Below are positions 53,089 to 62,056 of a stretch of DNA of 64,000 bases, piece by piece. The position numbers and the translations under genes were made by a program. The stretch comes from CAYWIT01 sp964458415 (GTDB taxonomy: Bacteria; Pseudomonadota; Alphaproteobacteria; Micavibrionales; UBA2020). The stretch lies in NCBI GenBank assembly GCA_964458415.1, contig CAYWIT010000012.1:15237-79236 (forward strand). Reading direction: 5' to 3'. The stretch's first letter is position 1. Each line of letters opens with the position of its first letter. The notes beneath the pieces were generated by a model. The model saw only the letters and a list, made by a program, of their open reading frames with translations. It had not been told where the DNA came from and did not search any database.

Positions 53089-53436
53089 ATGAGCTCCATC
53101 CCCGCACCGATTGCAACGATAGGGCTGTTGCTCGTCTCGAACCTGTTTATGACTTTCGCATGGTATGGCCATCTAAAATTCAAGACAGTGCCGCTTTATA
53201 TCGTCATCCTGACAAGCTGGGGCATCGCCTTTTTTGAATATCTGTTTCAAGTCCCCGCCAACCGCATCGGACACGGGGCTTTTTCAGCGGCAGAACTGAA
53301 AACGATACAGGAAGTCATCACCCTGATCACTTTTGCGGGCTTTTCCGTCTGGTATCTGAACGAACCGCTGGGCTGGAATCACGCGCTGGGATTCTCCCTT
53401 ATTTTTGCAGGCGCATTTTTTATTTTTAATAAGTAG
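53089..53436 (+). CDS. DUF486 family membrane protein (DMT-like)
   Basis: A 115-residue protein with four hydrophobic helices: TIGLLLVSNLFMTFAWYGHL, TVPLYIVILTSWGIAFFEYL, TIQEVITLITFAGFSVWYL and ALGFSLIFAGAFFIF. The middle reads FQVPANRIG and the order fits DUF486, small relatives of the drug/metabolite transporter superfamily with unknown substrate. It is 12 bases after the first grpE and 80 bases before the second, within one run. Confidence 0.85.
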   Translation: MSSIPAPIATIGLLLVSNLFMTFAWYGHLKFKTVPLYIVILTSWGIAFFEYLFQVPANRIGHGAFSAAELKTIQEVITLITFAGFSVWYLNEPLGWNHALGFSLIFAGAFFIFNK

Positions 53437-53516
53437 TAACCCCTTGAAATTTACGCCCAAAAGGGTCATTTTATCCCTGTCCTTCTTTTTTTAATACGAC
53501 AAGCGAGGCGCAGAAC

Positions 53517-54098
53517 ATGACGCAACACAATCCGGCTGAAAATACGCCCCCAGAAGAACCCTTGGAAGAGGCCTCCTTTTCCCCGCAACCCATAGCGCAG
53601 ATTGCCGAGCTGGAGCAAAAGCTCGCAGAGGCCAATGACCGCATGCTGCGCGCCGTCGCGGAAGCTGACAATACCCGCAAACGTCTGGAGAAGGAACGGC
53701 TTGATACGGCAAAATTCGCGGTCTCTTCCTTTGCCCGCGATATGCTATCCGTAGCCGACAATCTCCGCCGCGCTCTGGATGCCATTACGCCGGAGCAGCG
53801 CGAGAACAGCCCGGAGCTGAAAAACATCTATATCGGCGTAGAAGCGACGGAACGCGAATTGCTCCGCATTTTTGAACAAAACCATATTCAGAAAATCGAA
53901 CCGCTGCACCAGACTTTCGATCCCAACCTGCATGAAGTCATCTTTGAAAGCGAAATCCCCGGAAAGCCTTCCGGCATGATCATTCAGGTGGTCGAACCCG
54001 GTTACACGCTTCATGGCCGCCTGCTGCGTCCCGCCCGCGTCGGTGTCGCCAAGGGGTGTGACACCGAAAACGGCAGCCGTCTGGACGCGCAAGCTTAA
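53517..54098 (+). CDS. grpE: GrpE nucleotide exchange factor, second copy
   Basis: A 193-residue GrpE of the alphaproteobacterial type. A proline/glutamate head is followed by a coiled coil (AQIAELEQKLAEANDRMLRA, AVAEADNTRKRLEKERLDTA) and KFAVSSFARDMLSVADNLRRALDAI, then the beta-wing block with PLHQTFDPNLHEVIFESEIPG and EPGYTLHGRLLRPARVGVAKG. GAGG lies 9 bases before the ATG. Less similar to the first copy than either is to GrpE in general, so they are not a recent duplication. Confidence 0.94.
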   Translation: MTQHNPAENTPPEEPLEEASFSPQPIAQIAELEQKLAEANDRMLRAVAEADNTRKRLEKERLDTAKFAVSSFARDMLSVADNLRRALDAITPEQRENSPELKNIYIGVEATERELLRIFEQNHIQKIEPLHQTFDPNLHEVIFESEIPGKPSGMIIQVVEPGYTLHGRLLRPARVGVAKGCDTENGSRLDAQA

Positions 54099-54100
54099 GC

Positions 54101-54346
54101 TCAGGACCCCCAGCCCGGGGGCCGCCCCTGCGAAACAGGCGGCTTTGCGGTTGCCTTTTCGACGGCCCGCGTCAGATAGTCTACTTTTGTAGTCAATTCC
54201 CTCACTTGCCGCTGCATTTCAGCGATAACATCGGCATCGGTCTTCGGGCAGGTTTCACAGACTGGCGGCACAAGGGGGATAGACTCTGGGGCAATAACCT
54301 TCGGCTGAAATTGCGCTTTTTTCCAAAATTTTTTGAACAGACTCAT
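54101..54346 (-). CDS. Small coiled-coil protein, 81 residues
   Basis: I do not recognise a family. A basic N-terminal patch (LFKKFWKKAQFQPKV) leads into a proline-rich stretch with a Cys pair (VPPVCETCPKTDAD), then a coiled coil (VIAEMQRQVRELTTKVDYLT) and a Pro/Gly tail. It converges on the second grpE with 2 bases between the stops. The reading is supported by composition only. Confidence 0.5.
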   Translation of the reverse strand: MSLFKKFWKKAQFQPKVIAPESIPLVPPVCETCPKTDADVIAEMQRQVRELTTKVDYLTRAVEKATAKPPVSQGRPPGWGS

Positions 54347-54438
54347 TCTATACTCCGTCGCTTTGGCGATTCTTGATTGCAGTTATAGTATAGAAATATG
54401 AAAAATTGTCAATAATTATTTTTCACACACACGCCTGT

Positions 54439-56142
54439 TCACTTCCTCAGCTTCGGAACATTGCGGCTTTTTTGACGCAATATTTTCTGATGCATCCCCG
54501 CCTTGAAACTGTGGTTATCAAACTGATCCCGATAGACGGGCGGAATTTGCGCATAAATTTCAGCCAGCTCGGCCAAACGCCCCTGCCAGATTTTTTCATG
54601 AAACAGCAGGCCCAATTGATGGCGCGCGCCCAAAATTTCAAGCAGTGAATTTCCATGCCCATCCGTCTGGCACAAATCCTCGCACGTCACCCGATTTTCC
54701 GCACGGGAAGAATCCGCCCGCAAGAGGATATCAATCACCTCGCCAAAACGTCCGGCCTTGGCCATACGAACCAGGCCTGTCTTTCCATGCCCGCCGTGAT
54801 CCGCCGTCTTCTGCCGCAAATGACGGATATTGCCATCAAAATCCATATCATAGTGCACGGTCTCGCGGCGCGCCGACCAGGCCCGCAAGGTCCCGTGCAC
54901 AGAGGAAAACGGCCGGCCATAATGGTTGCTTGCCTTTGTATAGGCCGCCATGGCCTTGTTAAAATCTGTCCCGTTGTCTAGCAAAAAATCAAGCATCCGG
55001 CCATGATCGCCCTCGATAACACCTTCGGCCAGCACCGGACAGGAAAGATCCGTCGTATACCCCCTGCCCATGAACTCCTGCAACAAATCAAAATGGCCGC
55101 CGATAGCCGCCGCCAGCGCAATATCAAAATGCTGCGTCGTGCTTGCATCATAGCCGTAAGAAAGAATCTGATAGACGAGATCACGGTGACCGCGCTCCGC
55201 CGCAACATGCAACGCCTCATAATAATAACAGTCATCAAAATCGCGCTTTCCGCGCAGCTTTTCAAACGTCTCCGGCAAATTGTATTGTGCCGCCAGAATT
55301 AACGGATTGTAGGCCATAGCCCGGTTCTCCGGTTCTATATCCAGTCCCAGCTCCAGCAAATAGCCGATCAGCTCCCTGTTTTTATAGAGAGTCGCCACTT
55401 TGAGCGCCTCCTGATCGTCCGTAAAGGGGTTGGCCCCGCATTCCACAAGATGCCGCACCGACAGGAAAAGCCGCTCCGGTGGCGTTTTTGCTTCGGCGGC
55501 ATCAAGAACGACCCGCAGCGCGCGGCAATCCCCATGCGTCGGATCCACCCCGACTTCCAGCAAAGTCTTGATGCTTTCCGGCAAAATCCGTCCGCAGGCA
55601 GATAAAAGTTTTTTCTGCAAGGAGAGCTCCACATTGGGTTCTGCGACAATCATCCGCCGCAACGCATCGCTGTTCGCGTCGGCAATGGCGAGATCAATCA
55701 AACTCTGGTCTCCCGGTCCCGGACGCGCGCCACGATCCAGCAACATCTGCATTATTTTCTGGTCATAAGGTTCCGCCTCGATATCCAGCGCTGCCTTGAG
55801 AACACTATACTGCAACCCGCTTTCCGGTCCGATGTCGATCCTTCCCGGCACCGTCAATATCTCAACAATTTCATGATGGCGTCCGCGAATAGCCGCCAGC
55901 AGCGCGGCAGGGCCACGCGTGCCGGGACCAGACTTCACCTCTTCAGTCAGCCAACGGACAAAAGCCGAATGCCCGTTCGCCGCTGCCTGATAAAGCGCGC
56001 AATGCAGCGTTGTTCCCTCCACACCGGCTTCCCGCAACAGCTTTGCCTGCTTGACATTGCCATGCTCTGCCGCTTCGCGAAACTGATAGGCCAGTGCGCG
56101 TTCCTTTGCCCTTTTCTGCAACTCTTCCGGCGGGATCGTCAC
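54439..56142 (-). CDS. Ankyrin-repeat protein with shared C-terminal module, 567 residues
   Basis: A soluble protein of about twelve ankyrin-type repeats. Seen units include LREAGVEGTTLHCALYQAAANGHSAF, LLAAIRGRHHEIVEILTVPG, MLLDRGARPGPGDQSLIDLAI, and ALHVAAERGHRDLVYQILSYGY. The last ~90 residues carry the same bipartite module as the 502-residue protein of the VWA-AAA+ operon: GHGKTGLVRMAKAGRFGEVI, then TDGHGNSLLEILGARHQLGL and FHEKIWQGRLAELAEIYAQI. It starts at GTG, overlapping the stop of the upstream gene by 4 bases (GTGA), so the two large ankyrin genes are coupled. Confidence 0.85.
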   Translation of the reverse strand: MTIPPEELQKRAKERALAYQFREAAEHGNVKQAKLLREAGVEGTTLHCALYQAAANGHSAFVRWLTEEVKSGPGTRGPAALLAAIRGRHHEIVEILTVPGRIDIGPESGLQYSVLKAALDIEAEPYDQKIMQMLLDRGARPGPGDQSLIDLAIADANSDALRRMIVAEPNVELSLQKKLLSACGRILPESIKTLLEVGVDPTHGDCRALRVVLDAAEAKTPPERLFLSVRHLVECGANPFTDDQEALKVATLYKNRELIGYLLELGLDIEPENRAMAYNPLILAAQYNLPETFEKLRGKRDFDDCYYYEALHVAAERGHRDLVYQILSYGYDASTTQHFDIALAAAIGGHFDLLQEFMGRGYTTDLSCPVLAEGVIEGDHGRMLDFLLDNGTDFNKAMAAYTKASNHYGRPFSSVHGTLRAWSARRETVHYDMDFDGNIRHLRQKTADHGGHGKTGLVRMAKAGRFGEVIDILLRADSSRAENRVTCEDLCQTDGHGNSLLEILGARHQLGLLFHEKIWQGRLAELAEIYAQIPPVYRDQFDNHSFKAGMHQKILRQKSRNVPKLRK

Positions 56143-58376
56143 GACGGGCCGCCTTTCTTTAATCTGGGGCGGGCATTCCGACTTTTTTCCTTCAGCCGCA
56201 GCCTGTCAAGCTCCGCCGCCAGCCGCTGAAAATCCATCTGCTCCAGATAGGAAGGATGGACATGCGTCTGGCAAAACTGGAGGGCGTTATCCGATTTCCA
56301 CAAAAAAGATCTGAGAACGGTATTCAATTGCCCTTGCGCGCCGAGTATATCAAACAAGGAGTTGCCGCAATTATCCCGTGGCTGCAGCAGGATTGCGGGA
56401 TCTGACAAGCCCTCCTTCTCCATCCTGTCCAGAACGAGGGAAAAGAACCCGGCCTGCGCCGCACGCAACGCCGGACATGCAGCCCCCCTGAAAAGATCAT
56501 CCTTCGCGCAGGACGCCACAAGAAATTCAATTTCTTTTTTCGTCTCGGGCCCGCGCAACAGCCGCGACGTCCACTTCCTCAGCAGCTTGACCGTTTTTCC
56601 GTCAGCATTATGCTCCAGCGTGTAGCCGGGCCAGGCGTAATCATCCAAGTCTTTCTTTTCCTCCGGCTTATCAAACGAACGGAAATACTCCCCCAGCAAA
56701 TAATCCGTGATCCCGTGGGTATTATTGGTAACCGAGCTTCTCAGCGCATGTGCGATATCTTCATGCGTAAAAACCGTACCGTTCTTTTTTAAAAACTCCA
56801 GATTGCGGACGGCATCCTCGTCCGTTCTGCCCTTGCCGCCGATAGACCGTAAAAGCTGCTCGTGCGCAAGTCTACCCGGGTGCGGAAAAACGGCAGAAAA
56901 AGCCGGATCTGCCAGCGCCCCCGCCGGAAGCAACAACCCGGCATTAAAAAAGATTTCACTGCTTTTTTTATGCCACTCCGCCTGCCCTGCAATTCTGCGC
57001 AAGAGAGGCACGTCCCCGCGTTGCGCCGCCGCATCAAGCGCCGTCTTTATCTTGAGCGAAGATTCTGTAGAAATCCGTTTTGTCTTTTCGAAAAGCGCCA
57101 ATGTTTCCGCATCATTCGCCTCAACGGCCTTCCAAAAAAGGGCGTCATCGTCGGCGCGCATATCCTCCGTCAACGCCGCGGCCAGCTTGAGGCAAGGCAG
57201 GGACCCTTCGCTGCGCAAAAGAGAAGCGGTCACGCCATCCGGCGGCTGCAGTTGCAGGAGAAAACGCAAAATTTCCTTTCTTTCCTTGCTGGCCGCCTTG
57301 ACGATCAGTTCGTCAATATTGTGTTTTTCCCCCAAAGAGATGCCAATATCCAGCGCTTCATGAAAGCCTGCCGTGTCCCCGGCCTCAACAATGGACGACA
57401 GCACATAATAGGGCGCGGAATCTTTGACGGCCTCGGGATAGTGCGCCACAAAAAACCGGAGCGCTTCCATTCTCTGATCAAAGCAGCATTCTATAATGGC
57501 ATAGCGTAAATCATGGTTATCCGGCTTCACCACATCGATAATACGCGCGACCAGCTCTATATTTCCGGCAGCAGCGGCTTCCCGCAGAAAAAAATGTTTC
57601 GGTATCCCCGCCTTAAGAAACAAAGTTGTAAACTGTTCGGCATGGTGCAGGTTGCCCGTCGCCATGACAAGCGGCGTCAGTTCGACAAACGCGCCATATC
57701 CTGTCAGTTCGAAATGCAGCAGCGATTGCGTCTGAATCTTTCCGGCAATCGGCTGCAGGTTCCGGAGAACGATATCCATGGCCTCTTCCTTCTTCAGGAA
57801 GCAGGCAGCCATGTACTGGCGCAGGGCGAAAACCAGATCGTGCCGATCCGTATTATTGGCAGGCAAAGCGTCCAGATGTTTCTGATAGTCTTCAGTACGC
57901 CAGAGCAAAAGTCCGATAAAGCCATTCTCGTTCAGTTGGTCCGGCATCAACCGCGCCAGAAGCTTGTCGGCAATTGCCGCATGACCAAAACGCAAGGCAT
58001 AAAACAAGGCTGCATTCAGCGCAAAGGCCGGCACCGCGCCGGACAGGAAATGGTCGACAACATCCGTATTCCCCTTTTCCGCCGCCTTGGCCAGAATATT
58101 GAATAGAAATTCCTTCCGGACATTCTCCGGACATTTTTCAAGCAGCTGGGCCGCCTCCATCCCGCCGTCATTCAGCAAGGCCTTGAGACCCAGATGATTT
58201 CGCCAGAGCACGTCAGCTCCTTGATCCAACAACCGTCCCGCCACTTTCCAGTCGCAGGCCTCCACCGCCGCGACGAAATCCAGATTGACGTTGATCTGTT
58301 CCAGCCTATGCAGCAGAACCCGCCAGACATCGTCTGGCAGGGGCGCCTTTACCTTATCCGAAGGGGAATGCCCCAT
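56139..58376 (-). CDS. Ankyrin-type repeat protein with diverged shared module, 745 residues
   Basis: A long soluble repeat protein with degenerate ankyrin units, for example AVEACDWKVAGRLLDQGADV, KAAEKGNTDVVDHFLSGAVP, AALFYALRFGHAAIADKLLA, and ALDAAAQRGDVPLLRRIAGQ. The end contains a weak copy of the C-terminal module, ACPALRAAQAGFFSLVLDRM and RDNCGNSLFDILGAQGQLNT, then a diverged part (FLWKSDNALQFCQTHV). ATG at 58376 has AAAGG 11 bases upstream; a TTG at 58412 is also in frame. It is first of the pair that ends at 54439. No membrane segment. Confidence 0.83.
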   Translation of the reverse strand: MGHSPSDKVKAPLPDDVWRVLLHRLEQINVNLDFVAAVEACDWKVAGRLLDQGADVLWRNHLGLKALLNDGGMEAAQLLEKCPENVRKEFLFNILAKAAEKGNTDVVDHFLSGAVPAFALNAALFYALRFGHAAIADKLLARLMPDQLNENGFIGLLLWRTEDYQKHLDALPANNTDRHDLVFALRQYMAACFLKKEEAMDIVLRNLQPIAGKIQTQSLLHFELTGYGAFVELTPLVMATGNLHHAEQFTTLFLKAGIPKHFFLREAAAAGNIELVARIIDVVKPDNHDLRYAIIECCFDQRMEALRFFVAHYPEAVKDSAPYYVLSSIVEAGDTAGFHEALDIGISLGEKHNIDELIVKAASKERKEILRFLLQLQPPDGVTASLLRSEGSLPCLKLAAALTEDMRADDDALFWKAVEANDAETLALFEKTKRISTESSLKIKTALDAAAQRGDVPLLRRIAGQAEWHKKSSEIFFNAGLLLPAGALADPAFSAVFPHPGRLAHEQLLRSIGGKGRTDEDAVRNLEFLKKNGTVFTHEDIAHALRSSVTNNTHGITDYLLGEYFRSFDKPEEKKDLDDYAWPGYTLEHNADGKTVKLLRKWTSRLLRGPETKKEIEFLVASCAKDDLFRGAACPALRAAQAGFFSLVLDRMEKEGLSDPAILLQPRDNCGNSLFDILGAQGQLNTVLRSFLWKSDNALQFCQTHVHPSYLEQMDFQRLAAELDRLRLKEKSRNARPRLKKGGPS

Positions 58377-58507
58377 CTTGGATCTGCCTTTCTGCAAGCG
58401 GAAAATATCCAACTTTTATAAGCGCTTGATTGCTTTATGTCAAGACTTGGAACCAAGGCCGCATGAAATCTCTTGAAAAAGATTAAAAAATTACGTAAAA
58501 TAACAGG

Positions 58508-58657
58508 ATGGAAAACAAAATAACAGATATTCGCTGCCAACAGTCTTTTAATACGCATGCGTACCCTGCTGCTCCGCCACCAGAAGAAGCGGCCCCCGCA
58601 CAGGAAGGGGTCAAAATCATCCTGCCGCTCAACCAGCACTGCCAGCGCATGCAATAA
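58508..58657 (+). CDS. Possible small protein, 49 residues
   Basis: A frame in the divergent gap between the ankyrin and dnaJ genes (58377-58672). The product is Pro/Ala/Gln-rich with two Cys (DIRCQQSFNTHAYPAAPPPE, then EGVKIILPLNQHCQRMQ). There is no convincing ribosome binding site, and its stop lies 15 bases before the dnaJ end on the other strand. Low confidence. Confidence 0.25.
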   Translation: MENKITDIRCQQSFNTHAYPAAPPPEEAAPAQEGVKIILPLNQHCQRMQ

Positions 58658-58672
58658 TAATCCTGCTTTAAA

Positions 58673-59830
58673 TCAATCTTTTAAGTCTTCCCACAGGTCT
58701 TTGACCTTGTCGAAAAAGCCGGAAGATTGCGGGTTGGCCTTGGCGACGTTCTTGTCCCCGGCAAATTCCTGCAACAGCTCTTTTTGCTTCTTGCTGAGAT
58801 TGACCGGTGTTTCAACGGCGACCTCGACAAACATGTCCCCCCGCGCGGGCGAACGCAAGATTGTCATCCCTTTGCCCTTCAGACGGAACTGCTGGCCTGT
58901 CTGGGTTCCTGCCGGAATGGTGACTTTCATGCGGCGGCCATCAATGGTCGGCACCTCAATGGCTCCACCCAGTGCAACAGTATGGAATGGCACAGGTACA
59001 CGACAATACAGATTGGAAGATTCCCGCTGGAAAAAACGATGCGGCTTGATGCTGACAAAAACATAAAGATCACCCGCCGGACCGCCGCGCATCCCCGCTT
59101 CGCCCTCGCCGGAAAGACGGATCCGCGTGCCATCCTCGATCCCCGCCGGAACCGAGACAGAAAGATTTTTCTCCTTGCGAACACGTCCGGCGCCGCTGCA
59201 TGACCCGCAAGGAGACTTGATCGTCTGGCCCGCCCCGCCGCAGGACGGACAGGTCCGCTCGACCGTAAAAAATCCCTGCTGTGCCCGAATACGTCCCGAA
59301 CCCTTGCAAGTATCGCAAGTATCCGGCTTGGTGCCTTTCTCTGCGCCGGAACCACCGCAGGTTCCGCAGCTTTGCCATGTCGCAATCTTGACCGGCATCT
59401 CCTTGCCACGAAAGGAATCTTCCAGCGTAATGTCGATTTCATAGCTAAGATCGGCACCCCGCCGCGCGCCATCGGCACCGCCGCCCCGCCGCGCGCCGCC
59501 GCCCGAGAGGTCCCCGAACATTTCCTCGAAAATATCGGAGAAGCTGGCGCCGCCAAACCCGCCGCCTGCGCCACCGGCGCCCCGCGCGCCTCCGCCCATC
59601 CCGTTTTCAAAGGCGCTATGGCCATAGCGATCATAAGCAGCACGCTTCTGCTCATCCTTCAAAACGTCATAGGCTTCGCTGATCTCCTTGAATTTCTGCT
59701 CGGCCTCCTTGTTCCCCTGATTTTTATCAGGGTGATATTGCATGGCCAGCTTGCGGTAGGCCTTTTTCAGGTCCTCCGCCGATGCTTTTTTATCTGTGCC
59801 GAGAATTTGATAGAAGTCTTTTTTAGCCAT
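58673..59830 (-). CDS. dnaJ: Chaperone protein DnaJ
   Basis: A 385-residue type I Hsp40. The J domain (5-70) has HPD in MQYHPDKNQGNKEAEQK; a Gly/Phe-rich linker follows (GGGARGAGGAGGGFGGASF). The zinc-finger region contains four CxxCxGxG motifs: CGTCGGSG, CDTCKGSG, CPSCGGAG and CGSCSGAG. The substrate-binding domain follows, to FAGDKNVAKANPQSSGFFDK. Full length. It is second in the dnaK-dnaJ operon, 78 bases after dnaK. Confidence 0.97.
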   Translation of the reverse strand: MAKKDFYQILGTDKKASAEDLKKAYRKLAMQYHPDKNQGNKEAEQKFKEISEAYDVLKDEQKRAAYDRYGHSAFENGMGGGARGAGGAGGGFGGASFSDIFEEMFGDLSGGGARRGGGADGARRGADLSYEIDITLEDSFRGKEMPVKIATWQSCGTCGGSGAEKGTKPDTCDTCKGSGRIRAQQGFFTVERTCPSCGGAGQTIKSPCGSCSGAGRVRKEKNLSVSVPAGIEDGTRIRLSGEGEAGMRGGPAGDLYVFVSIKPHRFFQRESSNLYCRVPVPFHTVALGGAIEVPTIDGRRMKVTIPAGTQTGQQFRLKGKGMTILRSPARGDMFVEVAVETPVNLSKKQKELLQEFAGDKNVAKANPQSSGFFDKVKDLWEDLKD

Positions 59831-59908
59831 TTTTTCTCATCCCCCTCTCCCGTTTCCCCCGGCTGATGCCGGAGGAAACAGAAAGAAGAGTCATTCACTT
59901 ATTCGATA

Positions 59909-61855
59909 TTATCCAGCGGTGCCTTTACGCTTTCCGTCTTCATCAACTTCGGTGAAGTCGGCATCGACGATTTCAGCTTCATCCACCTTCTTGCCGGAAG
60001 GTTCCGTGCCCCCCTCAGCAGAAGCCCCCGCATTTGCAGCAGCGGCTTCCTGTTCGGCACGATAGAGATGCTCGCCCAGCTTCATCGAAACGTCCTGCAA
60101 CGCCTCGGTCTTGGCTTTGATGGCGGCGAGGTCTTCGCTTTCAAGCACAGCCCTGATTTCCGCCACGGCATCCTCAACGGCCTTGCGATCGTCCGCCGGA
60201 ACTTTATCGCCGGCATCCTTCAGCGTTTTCTCCGCCGTATGGGCAAGAGCTTCGGCGCGGTTGCGCGTCTCTACCAGTTCACGACGCGCCTTGTCGTCCG
60301 AAGCATTCTCTTCGGCCTCTTTTACCATGCGCTTGATATCGGCATCGGAAAGACCACCCGAAGCCTGGATGCGGATCTGCTGCTCCTTGCCCGTTGCCTT
60401 GTCCTTAGCCGAAACCTGCACGATGCCATTGGCGTCAATATCAAACGTCACCTCGACCTGCGGAATGCCGCGCGGCGCCGGCGGAATGCCGACCAGATCA
60501 AACTGCCCCAACAGCTTATTATCCGCCGCCATTTCGCGCTCGCCCTGGAAGACGCGGATCGTAACCGCGTTCTGGTTGTCTTCCGCTGTCGAGAACACCT
60601 GCGACTTCTTGGTCGGGATCGTGGTATTGCGATCGATCAGGCGCGTAAACACGCCCCCCAGCGTTTCGATACCGAGAGAAAGCGGCGTCACATCAAGCAA
60701 CAGCACGTCCTTGACATCGCCCGCCAGTACGCCGCCCTGAATAGCGGCGCCATCGGCCACAACCTCGTCCGGATTGACGCCACGATGCGGCTCTTTGCCA
60801 AAGAAGGTTTTGACCAGATCAATCACCTTTGGCATGCGGGTCATCCCGCCGACCAGAACGACTTCATCAATATCCGTCGCCTTGACGCCGGCATCTCTCA
60901 ATGCCGCGCGGCAGGGTTCCAGCGTCTTTTCAATCAGATCGCCAACAAGCGATTCCAGCTTGGCACGAGTCAGCGTCAACACAAGATGTTTCGGGCCCGA
61001 AGCGTCCGCCGTGATAAACGGCAGGTTGACTTCTGTCTGCGTCGCCGAGGAAAGCTCGATCTTGGCTTTTTCCGCCGCTTCCTTCAAGCGCTGCAATGCC
61101 AGCTTGTCACTGCGTAGATCGATCCCGTTTTGCTTTTTAAACTCGTCCGCCAGCCAGTCAATAATACGCAAGTCAAAGTCTTCCCCGCCGAGGAAGGTAT
61201 CCCCGTTGGTGGATTTCACTTCGAACACGCCATCACCGATTTCAAGAACGGAAACGTCGAATGTTCCGCCGCCAAGGTCATAAACCGCGATGGTGCCGGA
61301 GTTTTTCTTGTCGAGACCGTAGGCAAGCGCCGCTGCCGTCGGCTCGTTAATGATCCGGAGGACTTCAAGACCGGCGATTTTTCCGGCATCTTTGGTGGCC
61401 TGACGCTGGCTGTCGTTGAAATAAGCAGGAACCGTGATCACCGCCTTGGTTACTTTTTCACCAAGATAGTTTTCCGCCGTTTCCTTCATCTTCTGCAGAA
61501 CCATCGCCGAAATCTGCGAGGGCGCAAATTTCTCACCGTCGATTTCCACCCAAGCCGCGCCGCCCTCGCCTTCAATAACCTTGAAGGGCGCCATGTCACG
61601 CATCTTCTTGACTTCCGCCTCGTTAAAACGGCGACCAATCAAACGCTTGATCGCATAAAGGGTTTTATCCGGATTGGTGACGGCCTGACGCTTGGCGGGC
61701 TGTCCCACCAGACGTTCGCCATCCTTGGTGAAGGCCACCATGGACGGAGTCGTGCGCGCCCCTTCGGCATTTTCAATGACTTTAGCCTTGTCGCCCTCCA
61801 TGATGGAGACGCAGGAGTTGGTCGTTCCGAGGTCTATACCGATGATTTTGCTCAT
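59909..61855 (-). CDS. dnaK: Chaperone protein DnaK
   Basis: A 648-residue Hsp70. The ATPase domain starts IIGIDLGTTNSCVSIMEGD, with VPAYFNDSQRQATKDAGKIA, IAVYDLGGGTFDVSVLEI, VVLVGGMTRMPKVIDLV and the linker DVLLLDVTPLSLGIE. The substrate-binding domain and helical lid follow. The end is acidic (KKVDEAEIVDADFTEVDED), as in other DnaK. ATG at 61855 has AAAGGA upstream; the open frame to 61948 is not used. No CIRCE element is visible upstream and I could not define a sigma32 promoter. Confidence 0.97.
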   Translation of the reverse strand: MSKIIGIDLGTTNSCVSIMEGDKAKVIENAEGARTTPSMVAFTKDGERLVGQPAKRQAVTNPDKTLYAIKRLIGRRFNEAEVKKMRDMAPFKVIEGEGGAAWVEIDGEKFAPSQISAMVLQKMKETAENYLGEKVTKAVITVPAYFNDSQRQATKDAGKIAGLEVLRIINEPTAAALAYGLDKKNSGTIAVYDLGGGTFDVSVLEIGDGVFEVKSTNGDTFLGGEDFDLRIIDWLADEFKKQNGIDLRSDKLALQRLKEAAEKAKIELSSATQTEVNLPFITADASGPKHLVLTLTRAKLESLVGDLIEKTLEPCRAALRDAGVKATDIDEVVLVGGMTRMPKVIDLVKTFFGKEPHRGVNPDEVVADGAAIQGGVLAGDVKDVLLLDVTPLSLGIETLGGVFTRLIDRNTTIPTKKSQVFSTAEDNQNAVTIRVFQGEREMAADNKLLGQFDLVGIPPAPRGIPQVEVTFDIDANGIVQVSAKDKATGKEQQIRIQASGGLSDADIKRMVKEAEENASDDKARRELVETRNRAEALAHTAEKTLKDAGDKVPADDRKAVEDAVAEIRAVLESEDLAAIKAKTEALQDVSMKLGEHLYRAEQEAAAANAGASAEGGTEPSGKKVDEAEIVDADFTEVDEDGKRKGTAG

Positions 61856-62056
61856 AATTTTTCCTTTCTGTGGCAAATGATGCAGGAAAGCCTTGCAATA
61901 AGCACTTTCCCGAATTCCCGAATTCTTGAGGAATATCAGGGCTCGCAAAAATTACACCTGTTTATTCCTAAAGTGAAGGACTTTTCGGTCTTTGTACGTC
62001 TTCCGTAGGCATTTGGATGATAAAAAAACCGGATAAAAGCCCTATTAACAGAATAC

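Noticed and set aside
61856..62056. Heat-shock sigma promoter or CIRCE before dnaK
   Set aside because: No CIRCE repeat and no clear sigma32-type -35/-10 pair found by eye.
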